From positions 13,871-77,870 of the forward strand of contig JBAYGT010000010.1 in NCBI GenBank assembly GCA_041666525.1: a DNA stretch of 64,000 nt, given 5' to 3'. Of this stretch, positions 41,936 through 50,317 are shown in pieces. Both the position numbers and the translations under genes were made by a program. How positions within the stretch are numbered: position 1 is the first letter of the stretch; each line of letters begins with the position of its first letter. The notes beneath the pieces were generated by a model. The model saw only the letters and a program-made list of their open reading frames with translations. It had not been told where the DNA came from and did not search any database. The DNA is from JBAXTZ01 sp041666525 (GTDB taxonomy: Bacteria; Bacillota; Negativicutes; JBAXTZ01).

Positions 41936-42528
41936 TTCGCCTCCCGTTTGCTTAGCCATCCGGCAAACATGTCCACAGAGCGTTTTTTATACAGCGGAGC
42001 TATGTACTTCACTACGGCAATATCCAAGGTGCGCAGGCGCTCTCTGTCGATTCTCATATCCGTGATGAGCCATGTTTCCAAATCATACTCGGTTTCAATA
42101 CCCTTACTCTTATATAACGTATCACACACCGCTTTTGCCGGTGACGCGATCAGATAACCCTGACCATACTCCTCCAAGCGCAGCAATTCATAAGGATAAA
42201 CTTTTTCCGGAAGGTAATAGTAGTAAAATGAGCCGAATGGCGTATGATACTCTTTGTTTTTATTTTTTTTATATACCGCTGAAGTAACCGCCGCAACTTT
42301 TTCCGGTATCATTCCATAAAACGCCAACGCACTTTCAAAGGAAATATATGAAGGCCCGTAAATTGCTGCCGCCATACCGCTCACAGAAATCTCGCAATCG
42401 CCGGATTTTACATATAGTCCACGTCTGATTTTAATAACTTCCCCTGACTTAATCATCCTCGTCAAACGGGCTTTGGGCGATGCATATGTGCTTAAGTCAT
42501 CCATGAGTTTCATATGATCTAGAAACAT
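41932..42528 (-). CDS. abiEi: AbiEi-type antitoxin and autorepressor
   Basis: The 198-residue protein (ATG at 42528 after GGAGGTG) has the AbiEi winged-helix N-terminal domain (SPKARLTRMIKSGEVIKIRRGLYV) and the antitoxin C-terminal domain (GPSYISFESALAFYGMIPE, SPAKAVCDTLY). AbiEi neutralises AbiEii and represses the operon by binding inverted repeats. A perfect 17-bp-arm inverted repeat lies just upstream of its start. Confidence 0.9.
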   Translation of the reverse strand: MFLDHMKLMDDLSTYASPKARLTRMIKSGEVIKIRRGLYVKSGDCEISVSGMAAAIYGPSYISFESALAFYGMIPEKVAAVTSAVYKKNKNKEYHTPFGSFYYYYLPEKVYPYELLRLEEYGQGYLIASPAKAVCDTLYKSKGIETEYDLETWLITDMRIDRERLRTLDIAVVKYIAPLYKKRSVDMFAGWLSKREAK

Positions 42529-42533
42529 AAACA

Positions 42534-42577
42534 CCTCCGATAAGTACAATGTTATTGTACTTATCGGAGGATGTCAA
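42534..42577 (-). promoter_or_regulatory. abiE promoter overlapped by a perfect inverted repeat operator
   Basis: CCTCCGATAAGTACAAT and its exact complement (42534-42550 and 42554-42570) flank three bases. On the minus strand TTGACA (42572-42577), 17 bases and TAACAT (42549-42554) make the promoter, so the operator covers spacer, -10 box and start region. The right-hand arm also contains the ribosome binding site, so the mRNA may form a hairpin that hides it. Confidence 0.85.
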
Positions 42578-42585
42578 CATTTTTA

Positions 42586-43149
42586 TCAATTGTTATATTT
42601 ATAACAGCCGGTTTCATGATCGTTAACCACCCCGACCGCCTGCAAATATGAGTACACAATCACCGTTCCAAAAAACTTCGCACCACGTTTTTTCATATCC
42701 ATGGCAATCCGGTCCGACAGCTCCGTTTGCGTCGGAAGGCTGTCGTTTTGATTTTTGATTACTTTATGATCAGTAAATCCCCATAGGTAGCCAGAGAAAC
42801 TACCAAACTCTTTTTGTATGGACAAAAATATTTTCGCATTAGATATAGTTGCATTGATTTTGGCTTTATTTCGAACAATTCCCTCGTTATTCAGCAATTC
42901 CTGAATTTTCCGGTCATCGAATTTCACAATCTTGACCGGATCGAAATTTTCAAATGCGAGCCGGAACGCCTCCCGTTTTTTCAAGATTATCAGCCATGAC
43001 AATCCCGCCTGAAACGACTCCAACACCAGCATTTCGAACAACTTTGCATCGTCATACACCGGCACACCCCATTCACTGTCGTGGTATTTCCGATAAATAT
43101 CTGAATTACCTTGCGCCCAAATACATCTGCATAATTTTTGGCTACCCAT
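42586..43149 (-). CDS. tag: DNA-3-methyladenine glycosylase I
   Basis: The roughly 187-residue protein matches Tag: CRCIWAQGNSDIYRKYHDSEWGVPVYDD with the zinc and base-pocket residues, LESFQAGLSWLIILKKREAFR, NEGIVRNKAKINATISNA and GAKFFGTVIVYSYLQAVGVVNDH. It removes 3-methyladenine from DNA. The start may also be nine codons upstream. It lies beside the abiE promoter, convergent in no case with it, and is on the same strand as the ABC-F gene upstream. Confidence 0.92.
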   Translation of the reverse strand: MGSQKLCRCIWAQGNSDIYRKYHDSEWGVPVYDDAKLFEMLVLESFQAGLSWLIILKKREAFRLAFENFDPVKIVKFDDRKIQELLNNEGIVRNKAKINATISNAKIFLSIQKEFGSFSGYLWGFTDHKVIKNQNDSLPTQTELSDRIAMDMKKRGAKFFGTVIVYSYLQAVGVVNDHETGCYKYNN

Positions 43150-43261
43150 TTTCAAATTTCTACCCCGCTTTTTCATATGTTTTTACTATAATATACAATT
43201 CGACAACATCTGAGTTTTTCCTGCTGACGATTTTGCTCTATCTCCTCTGTCAAACACCGCA

Positions 43262-45154
43262 TTAAACAGGACTACCATTGAGCCATTCGGACATAAGACA
43301 ATCCAGTTGCTGCTCACACTGTTGTTTTTCTAAACACAGTCTTTCGAGTTCGACATAGTCATTAACAAAAGCACTCATAATGGCAACTATTTCCCGCAAC
43401 CGCTGTTCGGTTGACTCTATCTTCAACTCTAGCTGATTTTGCCTGAAGCTGTTTTGCGAACAACTACTGACAGTTGTCTTTTTTTCGCGACCGGCAAATT
43501 TCTCACGAGTCGGCGGTTTTTTTGTTTCCGGCTGCGGCAACTGACGTTTTTCGCGATAATATTCATAATTACCGCAGTAGCTGATGGCTTTGCCGTCACG
43601 CAGTTCGACGACACGCTCCGCCAGCAGATTGATGAAATAGCGATCATGTGACGTGAAAATAATAGTTCCCTGAAACTCATCAAGATGTTTTTCCAAAACC
43701 TCACACGACTGAATATCCAGGTGGTTTGTCGGTTCGTCGAGAATCAGCAGATTAACCGGCCGCTGCATCAGGATGCACAACCGCAACCTGCTCTTTTCAC
43801 CACCGGATAATCCTTGCAACTTTTTGAACACGTCTTCACCCCGGAACATAAACCCGGCGAGAATTCGCCGCGCTTCGCCATCCGTCACTGTTACCACGTC
43901 ACGAAACTCCTCGAGAATAGTCCGTGACGGATCAGCAAACAAAACATTTTGTTCCAGATAAATCCGCTCAGGCGCGCTGACCCTGACTTCACCGCTGTCC
44001 GGCAGCTGTTCTTCAACCAACATTTTTAGCAAAGTTGTCTTTCCTGCACCGTTTTTACCAAGCAAAGCAACCCGTTCGCCGCTGCGTACCAGCAAATTTG
44101 TGCCATTTAACACAACATTATCGCCAAAACATTTACAGAGATTATTCAAGCTGATCACTTCGGCGCTTTGTGAACGGCTGTCAGCAAAATTCAGCTGCAT
44201 CCCGCGCTCACTTAAACGCGGTTTGCCAACCTTGTCCATTTTTTCAATCCGTCGTTCTATATTAACCGCCCGTTTGAAAAATTTGTTATTGTCAGCATTT
44301 TTTCCCCATTCACGCAAATTGTGTACAGCGGTTTCCAACTGCTTAATAGTTTTTTGCTGCTGCTGATATAGCGCCAGCTGCGCCGCTATCCGCCGCGTCT
44401 TTTCAGCAAAGAACTCAGAATAATTACCCGGATAGCTCTCACAGATACCATTTTCAACATCAATAATTGTGCTCACCACCCGGTCAAGAAAATAGCGGTC
44501 ATGCGACACTACTAAAACCAAACCTTTGTACCGCATCAGATACTCTTCCAGCCACTCGACACTGTCAAAATCCAAATGGTTAGTCGGTTCATCCAATAGC
44601 AAAATATCCGGTTTTTGCAACAGTATTTTTCCAAGTACTACCAATGTTTTTTCACCGCCGCTCAGCGTCTGAAAATCCCGCTCAAGAAATTCATCACTGA
44701 TCTTTAGCCCGCGGCAAACCCGTGCAACCTTCTCGTCAATCGTCAAACCACCGCTGCGCAGATACATTTCCTGTGCCGTTCCGTATTTAACAAGCAGCCG
44801 ATCAATTTCTCCGGCATCCGTTGCTACTGCCAGCCGGGATTCTAAACTCTTCATTTGTTCATAAATTTCAAACTGTTCGGCAAACGCCATATACAGGACA
44901 TCTGCAACCATACTGTCCGGAGCGACCACCGGAATCTGATCCAGATATCCGATAGTTGCTCCTTTCCTGATCATTACACTGCCTTCATCACAATGTTCTG
45001 TTCCGGAAATGATTTTTAGTATCGTGGTCTTGCCCGCACCGTTTTTACCAACCAATCCAACACGCTCGCCGCTACTAATATGGAAATCAATTCCGTTCAA
45101 TATTTTGTTGCCGCCAAACATTTTGTGTACGGCATTAAATGCAATATCAATCAT
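43262..45154 (-). CDS. ABC-F family ATPase under leader-peptide control
   Basis: The 630-residue soluble protein has two ATPase domains: GKNGAGKTT, LSGGEKTLVVLGKIL and LLDEPTNHLDFDS in the first; GKNGAGKTT, LSGGEKSRLRLCIL and LDEPTNHLDIQS in the second. A helical interdomain linker follows DVENGICESYPGNYSEFF, and a C-terminal coiled coil (about 560-625) carries the tail. The class contains both housekeeping translation factors and antibiotic-protection proteins. A leader ORF and terminator in front, as for drug-induced ABC-F genes, favours inducible ribosome protection. Confidence 0.9.
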   Translation of the reverse strand: MIDIAFNAVHKMFGGNKILNGIDFHISSGERVGLVGKNGAGKTTILKIISGTEHCDEGSVMIRKGATIGYLDQIPVVAPDSMVADVLYMAFAEQFEIYEQMKSLESRLAVATDAGEIDRLLVKYGTAQEMYLRSGGLTIDEKVARVCRGLKISDEFLERDFQTLSGGEKTLVVLGKILLQKPDILLLDEPTNHLDFDSVEWLEEYLMRYKGLVLVVSHDRYFLDRVVSTIIDVENGICESYPGNYSEFFAEKTRRIAAQLALYQQQQKTIKQLETAVHNLREWGKNADNNKFFKRAVNIERRIEKMDKVGKPRLSERGMQLNFADSRSQSAEVISLNNLCKCFGDNVVLNGTNLLVRSGERVALLGKNGAGKTTLLKMLVEEQLPDSGEVRVSAPERIYLEQNVLFADPSRTILEEFRDVVTVTDGEARRILAGFMFRGEDVFKKLQGLSGGEKSRLRLCILMQRPVNLLILDEPTNHLDIQSCEVLEKHLDEFQGTIIFTSHDRYFINLLAERVVELRDGKAISYCGNYEYYREKRQLPQPETKKPPTREKFAGREKKTTVSSCSQNSFRQNQLELKIESTEQRLREIVAIMSAFVNDYVELERLCLEKQQCEQQLDCLMSEWLNGSPV

Positions 45155-45199
45155 TATATCGTCCTCTCGTTACCATCATTACGGATTTAAAAATAAAAA

Positions 45200-45224
45200 C
45201 ACCCTTTTCCGCCGGAAAAGGGTG
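45200..45224 (-). terminator. attenuator terminator before the ABC-F gene
   Basis: CACCCTTTTCCG and CGGAAAAGGGTG form a perfect 12-bp stem with a one-base loop, followed on the minus strand by TTTTTATTTTT. It lies between the leader peptide and the ABC-F start. Confidence 0.88.
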
Positions 45225-45247
45225 TAAAAGCCTCAAGAAGACAACTG

Positions 45248-45340
45248 TCAACTACCTGCCAATACCAACCACGCCTCATTCCGGACAGACCTATCCCGTA
45301 AAAACGCAAGTTTGCCGGTCATAAAGCGTACTCTTAACAT
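45248..45340 (-). CDS. 30-residue leader peptide of the ABC-F gene
   Basis: An AAGGAGGCAGAC site precedes a 30-codon frame starting MLRVRFMTGKLAFLRD and ending LVLAGS. Basic, Arg-rich and hydrophobic segments alternate, as in drug-sensing nascent peptides. The stop codon lies 24 bases before the terminator. If a ribosome stalls on the frame, the region before the terminator is freed to form an antiterminator. The rest of the 355-base gap holds nothing else. Confidence 0.7.
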   Translation of the reverse strand: MLRVRFMTGKLAFLRDRSVRNEAWLVLAGS

Positions 45341-45509
45341 TTGTCTGCCTCCTTCCGCATGGATTGCTGCAATTATTGCTTCAGATATTACAGCAAGTCT
45401 TTTAAGTTCGTCAAGTTTTATTTTCGAATACTAAAACTCTATTACACCATAAAAATCATATTTCACATTTATCCATATCTTCGATTTGTAAATATTCGTT
45501 AATAGTTTT

Positions 45510-46382
45510 TTAGTGTTTCTTCGCCACTATCCCCAACGTTTTTGAACCATCTGCAAGCGGGTTACCCGCTAAATCGCTCCAGACCGCTTCAACCAAATAG
45601 TTATTATCCTGCAAAAGTGTAGTTATCGTATCCGGCGTGTAGCAATGATCCCAAATCTTATACAGCGTACTTTCGCCGTTTGCTTCGATAACATTATACT
45701 GGTTGAGAAATACATTTTGTTCTTCGTAGTAAAATGTCTGCTCAAACACCAGGTGTTGATGTGGCCGCCAGAAGCCTGAATCATAGATATGCCAGTTGGC
45801 TGATTCCAATTGCGTTCTTTGCTCCCGCGTGAAAACATCAAAAACAAAAACGCCTCCCGGTTTTAATGCCTTCCAGATTTTCTGCAGTAGCAGGTTACGA
45901 TTAGCATCGGTCAGCGCACCAAAATCACAGCAAATCAGGAAAATTGCGTCGAATTCCGCCTCATAGTCCAACGTCAGATAATTCTGATAAATGTACTTAA
46001 TGTTCATATTGTTTTCCACCGCGTAATTTACGGCATAGTTAATGGAATTTCTCGAATAGTCCATGCCGGTAACATCCAACCCTTGCTGGTAAAACCTGGT
46101 GCTATACAATCCCGGCCCGCAACCGATATCCAACACCCTGCTGCCCGGTGTCAGTTGCAAATAACTTGTAAGCCACCACACGATCTCATCGATGGTCTTG
46201 TGCTTACGGCTGGCCACATCCACATACGGATCGAGATGACATTCCAGCATCTGTTGCGAAATGTGCGGATCATTCCAGAATAATTCTTCGCCGAGCGAAA
46301 ACAGCGGAGGTTTTTTTGCCGCATCCAGCAATAATTCAAAATTTAGTTTGGCATTTTTGATAACGTTATTTTTCGATTTCAC
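45510..46382 (-). CDS. class I SAM-dependent methyltransferase
   Basis: The 290-residue protein starts at a GTG with GGAG eight bases upstream. The SAM site is VLDIGCGPGLYSTRFYQQG, followed by GMDYSRNSI, the acidic FDAIFLICCDFG strand and LKPGGVFVFDVF. It resembles small-molecule or cofactor methyltransferases, not Erm or 16S enzymes. It is preceded by a structured leader with a terminator, so expression is conditional. Substrate unknown. Confidence 0.82.
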   Translation of the reverse strand: MKSKNNVIKNAKLNFELLLDAAKKPPLFSLGEELFWNDPHISQQMLECHLDPYVDVASRKHKTIDEIVWWLTSYLQLTPGSRVLDIGCGPGLYSTRFYQQGLDVTGMDYSRNSINYAVNYAVENNMNIKYIYQNYLTLDYEAEFDAIFLICCDFGALTDANRNLLLQKIWKALKPGGVFVFDVFTREQRTQLESANWHIYDSGFWRPHQHLVFEQTFYYEEQNVFLNQYNVIEANGESTLYKIWDHCYTPDTITTLLQDNNYLVEAVWSDLAGNPLADGSKTLGIVAKKH

Positions 46383-46429
46383 AATTCATTCTCCAATCAT
46401 TATTGACAAAAAAACAGTATAGCAGTTCG

Positions 46430-46463
46430 ATAAAAAAATAGGCCGTAGAATCACTCTACGGCC
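46430..46463 (-). terminator. attenuator terminator before the methyltransferase
   Basis: GGCCGTAGA-GTGAT-TCTACGGCC is followed by TATTTTTTT on the minus strand. It lies between the promoter at 46682-46710 and the gene, 50 bases before the start codon. Confidence 0.85.
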
Positions 46464-46675
46464 AGAACTTCTCGAAAGAAAGCCTGAAGAGTAACTTCAA
46501 AATCATCTGCAGCCAAACAAATTAAACCGCCTGTATAATACAGTCAGCGATTGTTATTATTCAGCTAAGCGATTTCAAAATTATCTTCTCCGTGTACGCT
46601 CATTATGTATCTGTGTTTCAAAGCGTACCGGACAGCATTCCACCCTTCATTATCAAACTATTATACTGTTTTATC
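46464..46675 (-). ncRNA. structured leader RNA of the methyltransferase gene
   Basis: From the promoter to the terminator lie about 210 transcribed bases with clear hairpins: GTACGCT pairs with AGCGTAC around a 20-base loop, and CTGTAT with ATACAG. Short frames exist (MILKLLFRLSFEKFWP just before the terminator, its stop codon inside the stem), but none has a good ribosome binding site. It could be an unclassified riboswitch or attenuator, or an sRNA ending at the terminator. It does not fit a T-box or 6S RNA. Confidence 0.5.
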
Positions 46676-46681
46676 AGGGCA

Positions 46682-46710
46682 ACTATAGCACAACTTCAAT
46701 TATCCGTCAA
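46682..46710 (-). promoter_or_regulatory. promoter of the methyltransferase leader
   Basis: TTGACG, 17 bases and TATAGT on the minus strand, in the gap after the activase gene. Confidence 0.7.
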
Positions 46711-46746
46711 ATTGTCGAATCGCTGAAACCATTTGTTTTTTCTACC

Positions 46747-47583
46747 TCACCCGCCGATGCGTACGCTCAGCCCGTAGCTTTCGAACAGTTTTTTTACAAC
46801 GTCAATTTCCAGAGTGCTAAATGGTAATTGCTCCGTCAGTTTATATTCTTTGTTCAGACGCTGGTATTTTTTTCTGCCATATTGGTGAAACGGCAACAAA
46901 TCGACTTCGTTTAATCCGCATTCGCTGACGAACTCGGCAATCTCCTGCAAGTTTTGCGGCAATGCAGTGTACCCGGGAATCAGCGGAACGCGTGGAATTA
47001 CCTTGATTTTTTTCTGCAATAACCGCCGGAAATTATCCTTGACAATTCTGCTGCCCGTGCCTAGCGTTACACGGCTGACTTCGTCATCCATAATTTTTAA
47101 ATCATACATTACCAAACCGCAGAAGTTAGTCAGCGCGTCCAGCCGCTGCCAGTCGCCGATACCGGATGTCTCGATTGCTGCATGAACACCGAGATTAACG
47201 AGCGCCTGCAGCGCTGCAGTCACAAATTCGCACTGCAACAGAACTTCGCCGCCGGAAAAGGTTACGCCGCCACCGGAAGTCAAAAAAAACAGATAGTCTT
47301 TCTGCAACTCGTCCACCAGTTGCGAGACACTCCACCAGCGGCCTTGCAACAATAACGCATTGCCGGGACAAATTTCGTCATCTCTGCTGCAAACAACGCA
47401 ATGCAGGCAATATTCTTCGTCTTTCATCAACTCCGGCTGCGGCAACAGCGACTCCGGATTACAACACCACGGACACCGCAACGGACAGCCCTTCATAAAC
47501 ACCGTAGTGCGGATACCGTTGCCATCATGCAAACTATAGCGCTGAATATTAAACACCAGCCCTTTTACGTCGTCAGAATACAT
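46747..47583 (-). CDS. glycyl radical enzyme activating protein (radical SAM)
   Basis: From the ATG at 47583 (AGAGG upstream, overlapping the enzyme gene by 11 bases) the 278-residue activase has the radical SAM motif CPLRCPWC (Cys33, 37, 40) after NIQRYSLHDGNGIRTTVFMKG. A ferredoxin-like insert with four cysteines (CLHCVVCSRDDEICPG) comes next, then VTFSGGEVLLQ and IETSG. It abstracts hydrogen from the partner's glycine to make the stable radical. A longer N terminus is possible but lacks family similarity. Confidence 0.92.
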   Translation of the reverse strand: MYSDDVKGLVFNIQRYSLHDGNGIRTTVFMKGCPLRCPWCCNPESLLPQPELMKDEEYCLHCVVCSRDDEICPGNALLLQGRWWSVSQLVDELQKDYLFFLTSGGGVTFSGGEVLLQCEFVTAALQALVNLGVHAAIETSGIGDWQRLDALTNFCGLVMYDLKIMDDEVSRVTLGTGSRIVKDNFRRLLQKKIKVIPRVPLIPGYTALPQNLQEIAEFVSECGLNEVDLLPFHQYGRKKYQRLNKEYKLTEQLPFSTLEIDVVKKLFESYGLSVRIGG

Positions 47584-49867
47584 GCTCAGTCCTCTTGATA
47601 ATATCTTCCTGAATAGCTTTGTCCAAATCAACGAAAATCGCACTGTACCCTGCAACCCGGATCACCAAATTTTTGTACTTTTCCGGTGCGAATTGCGCCG
47701 CGCGTAGCGTATCAGCCGACACCACATTGAACTGGATATGCTGAATTTTCAATTTCATGAAGGCGCGCAAAAATCCGGTCATGTTCAAAATACCGGTTTG
47801 CCCTGCCAGTGCGCTTGGGTGAAATTTCATGTTCAGCAACGAGCCGTTGGACAATAAATAGTTATCCAGTTTACTTACGCTTTTCAAAACCGCGGTCGGG
47901 CCTTTGCAGTCCCGGCCGGTCATCGGCGACAAACCACCGTCGGCAAGCTGCTCGCCGGCCATCCGTCCGTCGGCTGTCGCTCCGACTACCGCACCCAAAG
48001 GAATGTGCGCCGATACTGTGTAAGCACCGGGAATAAATATCCCGCCGCGCAAGTTATGGTGCCGCTCGACCGTTTTGCAGTAATGAGCCAGCACTTCCGC
48101 ACCAAGCTCGTCCACCTCATCGCAATCATTACCGTATTTCATGCCTTTGTTTATCAGCTGGTTTTTCAACCGTCCGCCAGCATCTGATCGATAGTCACCG
48201 CCCAAAATCGCGGCTAGCTCCGGTAAGCTGACAGTCTTCTGTTCAAAACACGTTTTTTTGATGTTATACAAACTGTCGCTCAGATTGGCAATGCCTATTC
48301 CCTGCACGCCGGAGAAATTATAACGCGCGCCTCCGGCGGATACATCCGCACCTTTATCCAGGCAGTCCTCCACAAACACTGAAAGAAACGGCGTCGGCGC
48401 ATGGTCGCGGTGTCCGGCTTCGACGACGTTCGAACCTTCAGCCATAAGTTCTGCGTACTTATCCGTATTTGCTTTCACGGCTTCAAGCAGTGCCGCAAAA
48501 TCATCGAACTGGCCGTTACGTTCCTGTATTGTCAATTCCAGTACTTTCAGCAAATTGAACAATGCGATATCGTGCAACCCGTAAGTTTTCCCGGGAATTG
48601 ACAACTCAACACAACCCACCACGCTATAATCACGGGCATCTTCCAACGAAACGCCGCGTCCGAGAAAACCGGGTACAATCACCTCATCATTGAATATCTG
48701 CGGAATACCAGTGCCCAGTCGGATAGTTTCGGCCGTTTTAATCAGAAATTGCTGCGGCGTCAGTTCGTTTATCCGGACGCCAAGGTTGGGCTGCGGCAGG
48801 CAGATATCCTGATAAGCCTCGAGCGCCAGATACGAAAGCTCATTCACACTGCAGCGGCCGCGCGGATTCAGCCCACCGAGAATTATCGTGTAACCGGTCG
48901 GAAATCCGGCAAAATATCTGGCGCTGTCGGCGCTGCGCAGCAATACGACATCATTCATTTTCAACCACAGGCAATGAAGGATGTCCTTTATTTGTCCGTC
49001 CGTCATTCCGTGCGCAATGTCACCAGTATAAAACCGGTACATGTACTGATCGAACCTGCCGGGCGAGATGGAACTGGCATTGGATTCGTACTGCGCTGCA
49101 AGATTGATAAACCAGAATAACTGGCAGGCTTCAAAAAACGTTTCAGGCGCCGCATTTTCAATCTTGCGGCAGGCAGCGGCAATCCTCTGCAGCTCGCCAT
49201 ACCGTGCGTCATCTGCAGCACATTCGGCAATTTCTCCGGCAAACACGGCGTAACGCGCGATATGCCGCTGCAGCGCAGCGAGAATCAGCGTCTGCGCCTG
49301 ATACAGAAGACAATCCGGGGATTGGTTCCGCAGTTGTTCGATTTTTGTGCGCAATCCGCCCAAGCCGGCCGCCAATACCGTCTCATAGCCCGGAATAATA
49401 TGCCCTTGTCCTTTGTCCGTCTGGTTCAGTTTGAAAATATTTTCCGCCTGCGCGCAGCGAACTTCAGCCGGAATTGCTGAATTAACCGCATCTTTCAACG
49501 AACGTCCTGCCCAATACGGATAAAGTTGCTCGCGGTATATGCTTTTATCCGTTTCGCTGACAATGAAACTGTCCTGTGGCCGCGTCGACATACTATCCAG
49601 TTCGTCTAAAATCCAGTATGGATCCATCTCCGGCGAGGCAATTCCCGAACGCGGCCTGATTGTGCGATTGCCAGCCAACAGTTCGTCGTCGCGGATGCTG
49701 ATTGCCACATTATCCAATACTGCGGCGGTTGCAAGTGCGCGTCGGACTATAACCGGCAGCCCTTCGCTTTCCTGCCAGGAAGTCGTATAGATACACGCCC
49801 GTTCGATTGAAAAATCGCGCGCACTAAACAGCGCGTCCTTGCGCCGCTCAATTCTCTGCTTGTCCAT
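47573..49867 (-). CDS. glycyl radical enzyme (PFL/dehydratase superfamily), unknown substrate
   Basis: The 764-residue enzyme has the active-site Cys418 in VVGCVELSIPGKTYGLHD and the radical glycine, Gly740, in VIRVAGYSAIF. The Cys-x-Glu pair belongs to the dehydratase/lyase group (glycerol, propanediol, choline, hydroxyproline) rather than to pyruvate formate-lyase, which has Cys-Cys. The family context does not decide the substrate. It is co-expressed with its activase. A decayed membrane gene and a DUF1349 protein lie upstream, and no microcompartment genes are present. Confidence 0.9.
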   Translation of the reverse strand: MDKQRIERRKDALFSARDFSIERACIYTTSWQESEGLPVIVRRALATAAVLDNVAISIRDDELLAGNRTIRPRSGIASPEMDPYWILDELDSMSTRPQDSFIVSETDKSIYREQLYPYWAGRSLKDAVNSAIPAEVRCAQAENIFKLNQTDKGQGHIIPGYETVLAAGLGGLRTKIEQLRNQSPDCLLYQAQTLILAALQRHIARYAVFAGEIAECAADDARYGELQRIAAACRKIENAAPETFFEACQLFWFINLAAQYESNASSISPGRFDQYMYRFYTGDIAHGMTDGQIKDILHCLWLKMNDVVLLRSADSARYFAGFPTGYTIILGGLNPRGRCSVNELSYLALEAYQDICLPQPNLGVRINELTPQQFLIKTAETIRLGTGIPQIFNDEVIVPGFLGRGVSLEDARDYSVVGCVELSIPGKTYGLHDIALFNLLKVLELTIQERNGQFDDFAALLEAVKANTDKYAELMAEGSNVVEAGHRDHAPTPFLSVFVEDCLDKGADVSAGGARYNFSGVQGIGIANLSDSLYNIKKTCFEQKTVSLPELAAILGGDYRSDAGGRLKNQLINKGMKYGNDCDEVDELGAEVLAHYCKTVERHHNLRGGIFIPGAYTVSAHIPLGAVVGATADGRMAGEQLADGGLSPMTGRDCKGPTAVLKSVSKLDNYLLSNGSLLNMKFHPSALAGQTGILNMTGFLRAFMKLKIQHIQFNVVSADTLRAAQFAPEKYKNLVIRVAGYSAIFVDLDKAIQEDIIKRTEHVF

Positions 49868-49915
49868 AATAATTGCTCCTCGTTGTTGCCGGAACCGGCA
49901 TCGTTCTAAATTTAT

Positions 49916-50160
49916 TTAGTTAAACAAACATATTGCGTAAAGCAAGAGAAACCCGACAATCATCATAACCGGCGTATCCATTGAATGCGGAGCCGTCGCC
50001 TCCACGAGCGTCATAACCGACGGGACAAGAATTATTGCCGCTACGAACTGCGTAAAATGATTATAAATACAAGATTTGGTTCACCAATCTGTTCAAAAAA
50101 TTGCTTAAATATTGTTGCAATAATTAATCCTGGGAAAATATTCCCAAGTACAATCTATTT
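49916..50160 (-). pseudogene. remnant of a membrane protein gene (polyprenol/diacylglycerol kinase-like end)
   Basis: Near the left end a frame reads VAAIILVPSVMTLVEATAPH, then GFLLLYAICLFN and a stop. It looks like the last two helices of a CTP-dependent dolichol/diacylglycerol kinase-type protein (alvEalsp pattern). Further upstream another frame reads IVLGNIFPGLIIATIFKQFF. No start codon or complete frame joins them, so at least one frameshift is needed. The rest of the 49868-50317 gap has nothing I can support. Confidence 0.4.
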
Positions 50161-50317
50161 CAAAGTATTAGGCCGATCTTCCGGTCGGTCCAGAGAATCA
50201 AACTGCAACAGAAAGATGAGCAGCACTAAAAGCGACTCTCAAACCCTCCGACAATTTAGTAAATAATTACTCTCTCGCCCTATTGTAAGCATAATTCCGA
50301 AGTTTAAAACCTGCTAA

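Noticed and set aside
46464..46675. T-box riboswitch before the methyltransferase
   Set aside because: An AGGGTGG motif is present, but it is far from the terminator, is not followed by ACCGCG and no synthetase gene follows.
49985..50266. Plus-strand frame of 93 codons
   Set aside because: Arg/Ser/Asn-rich composition typical of non-coding frames, and no ribosome binding site.
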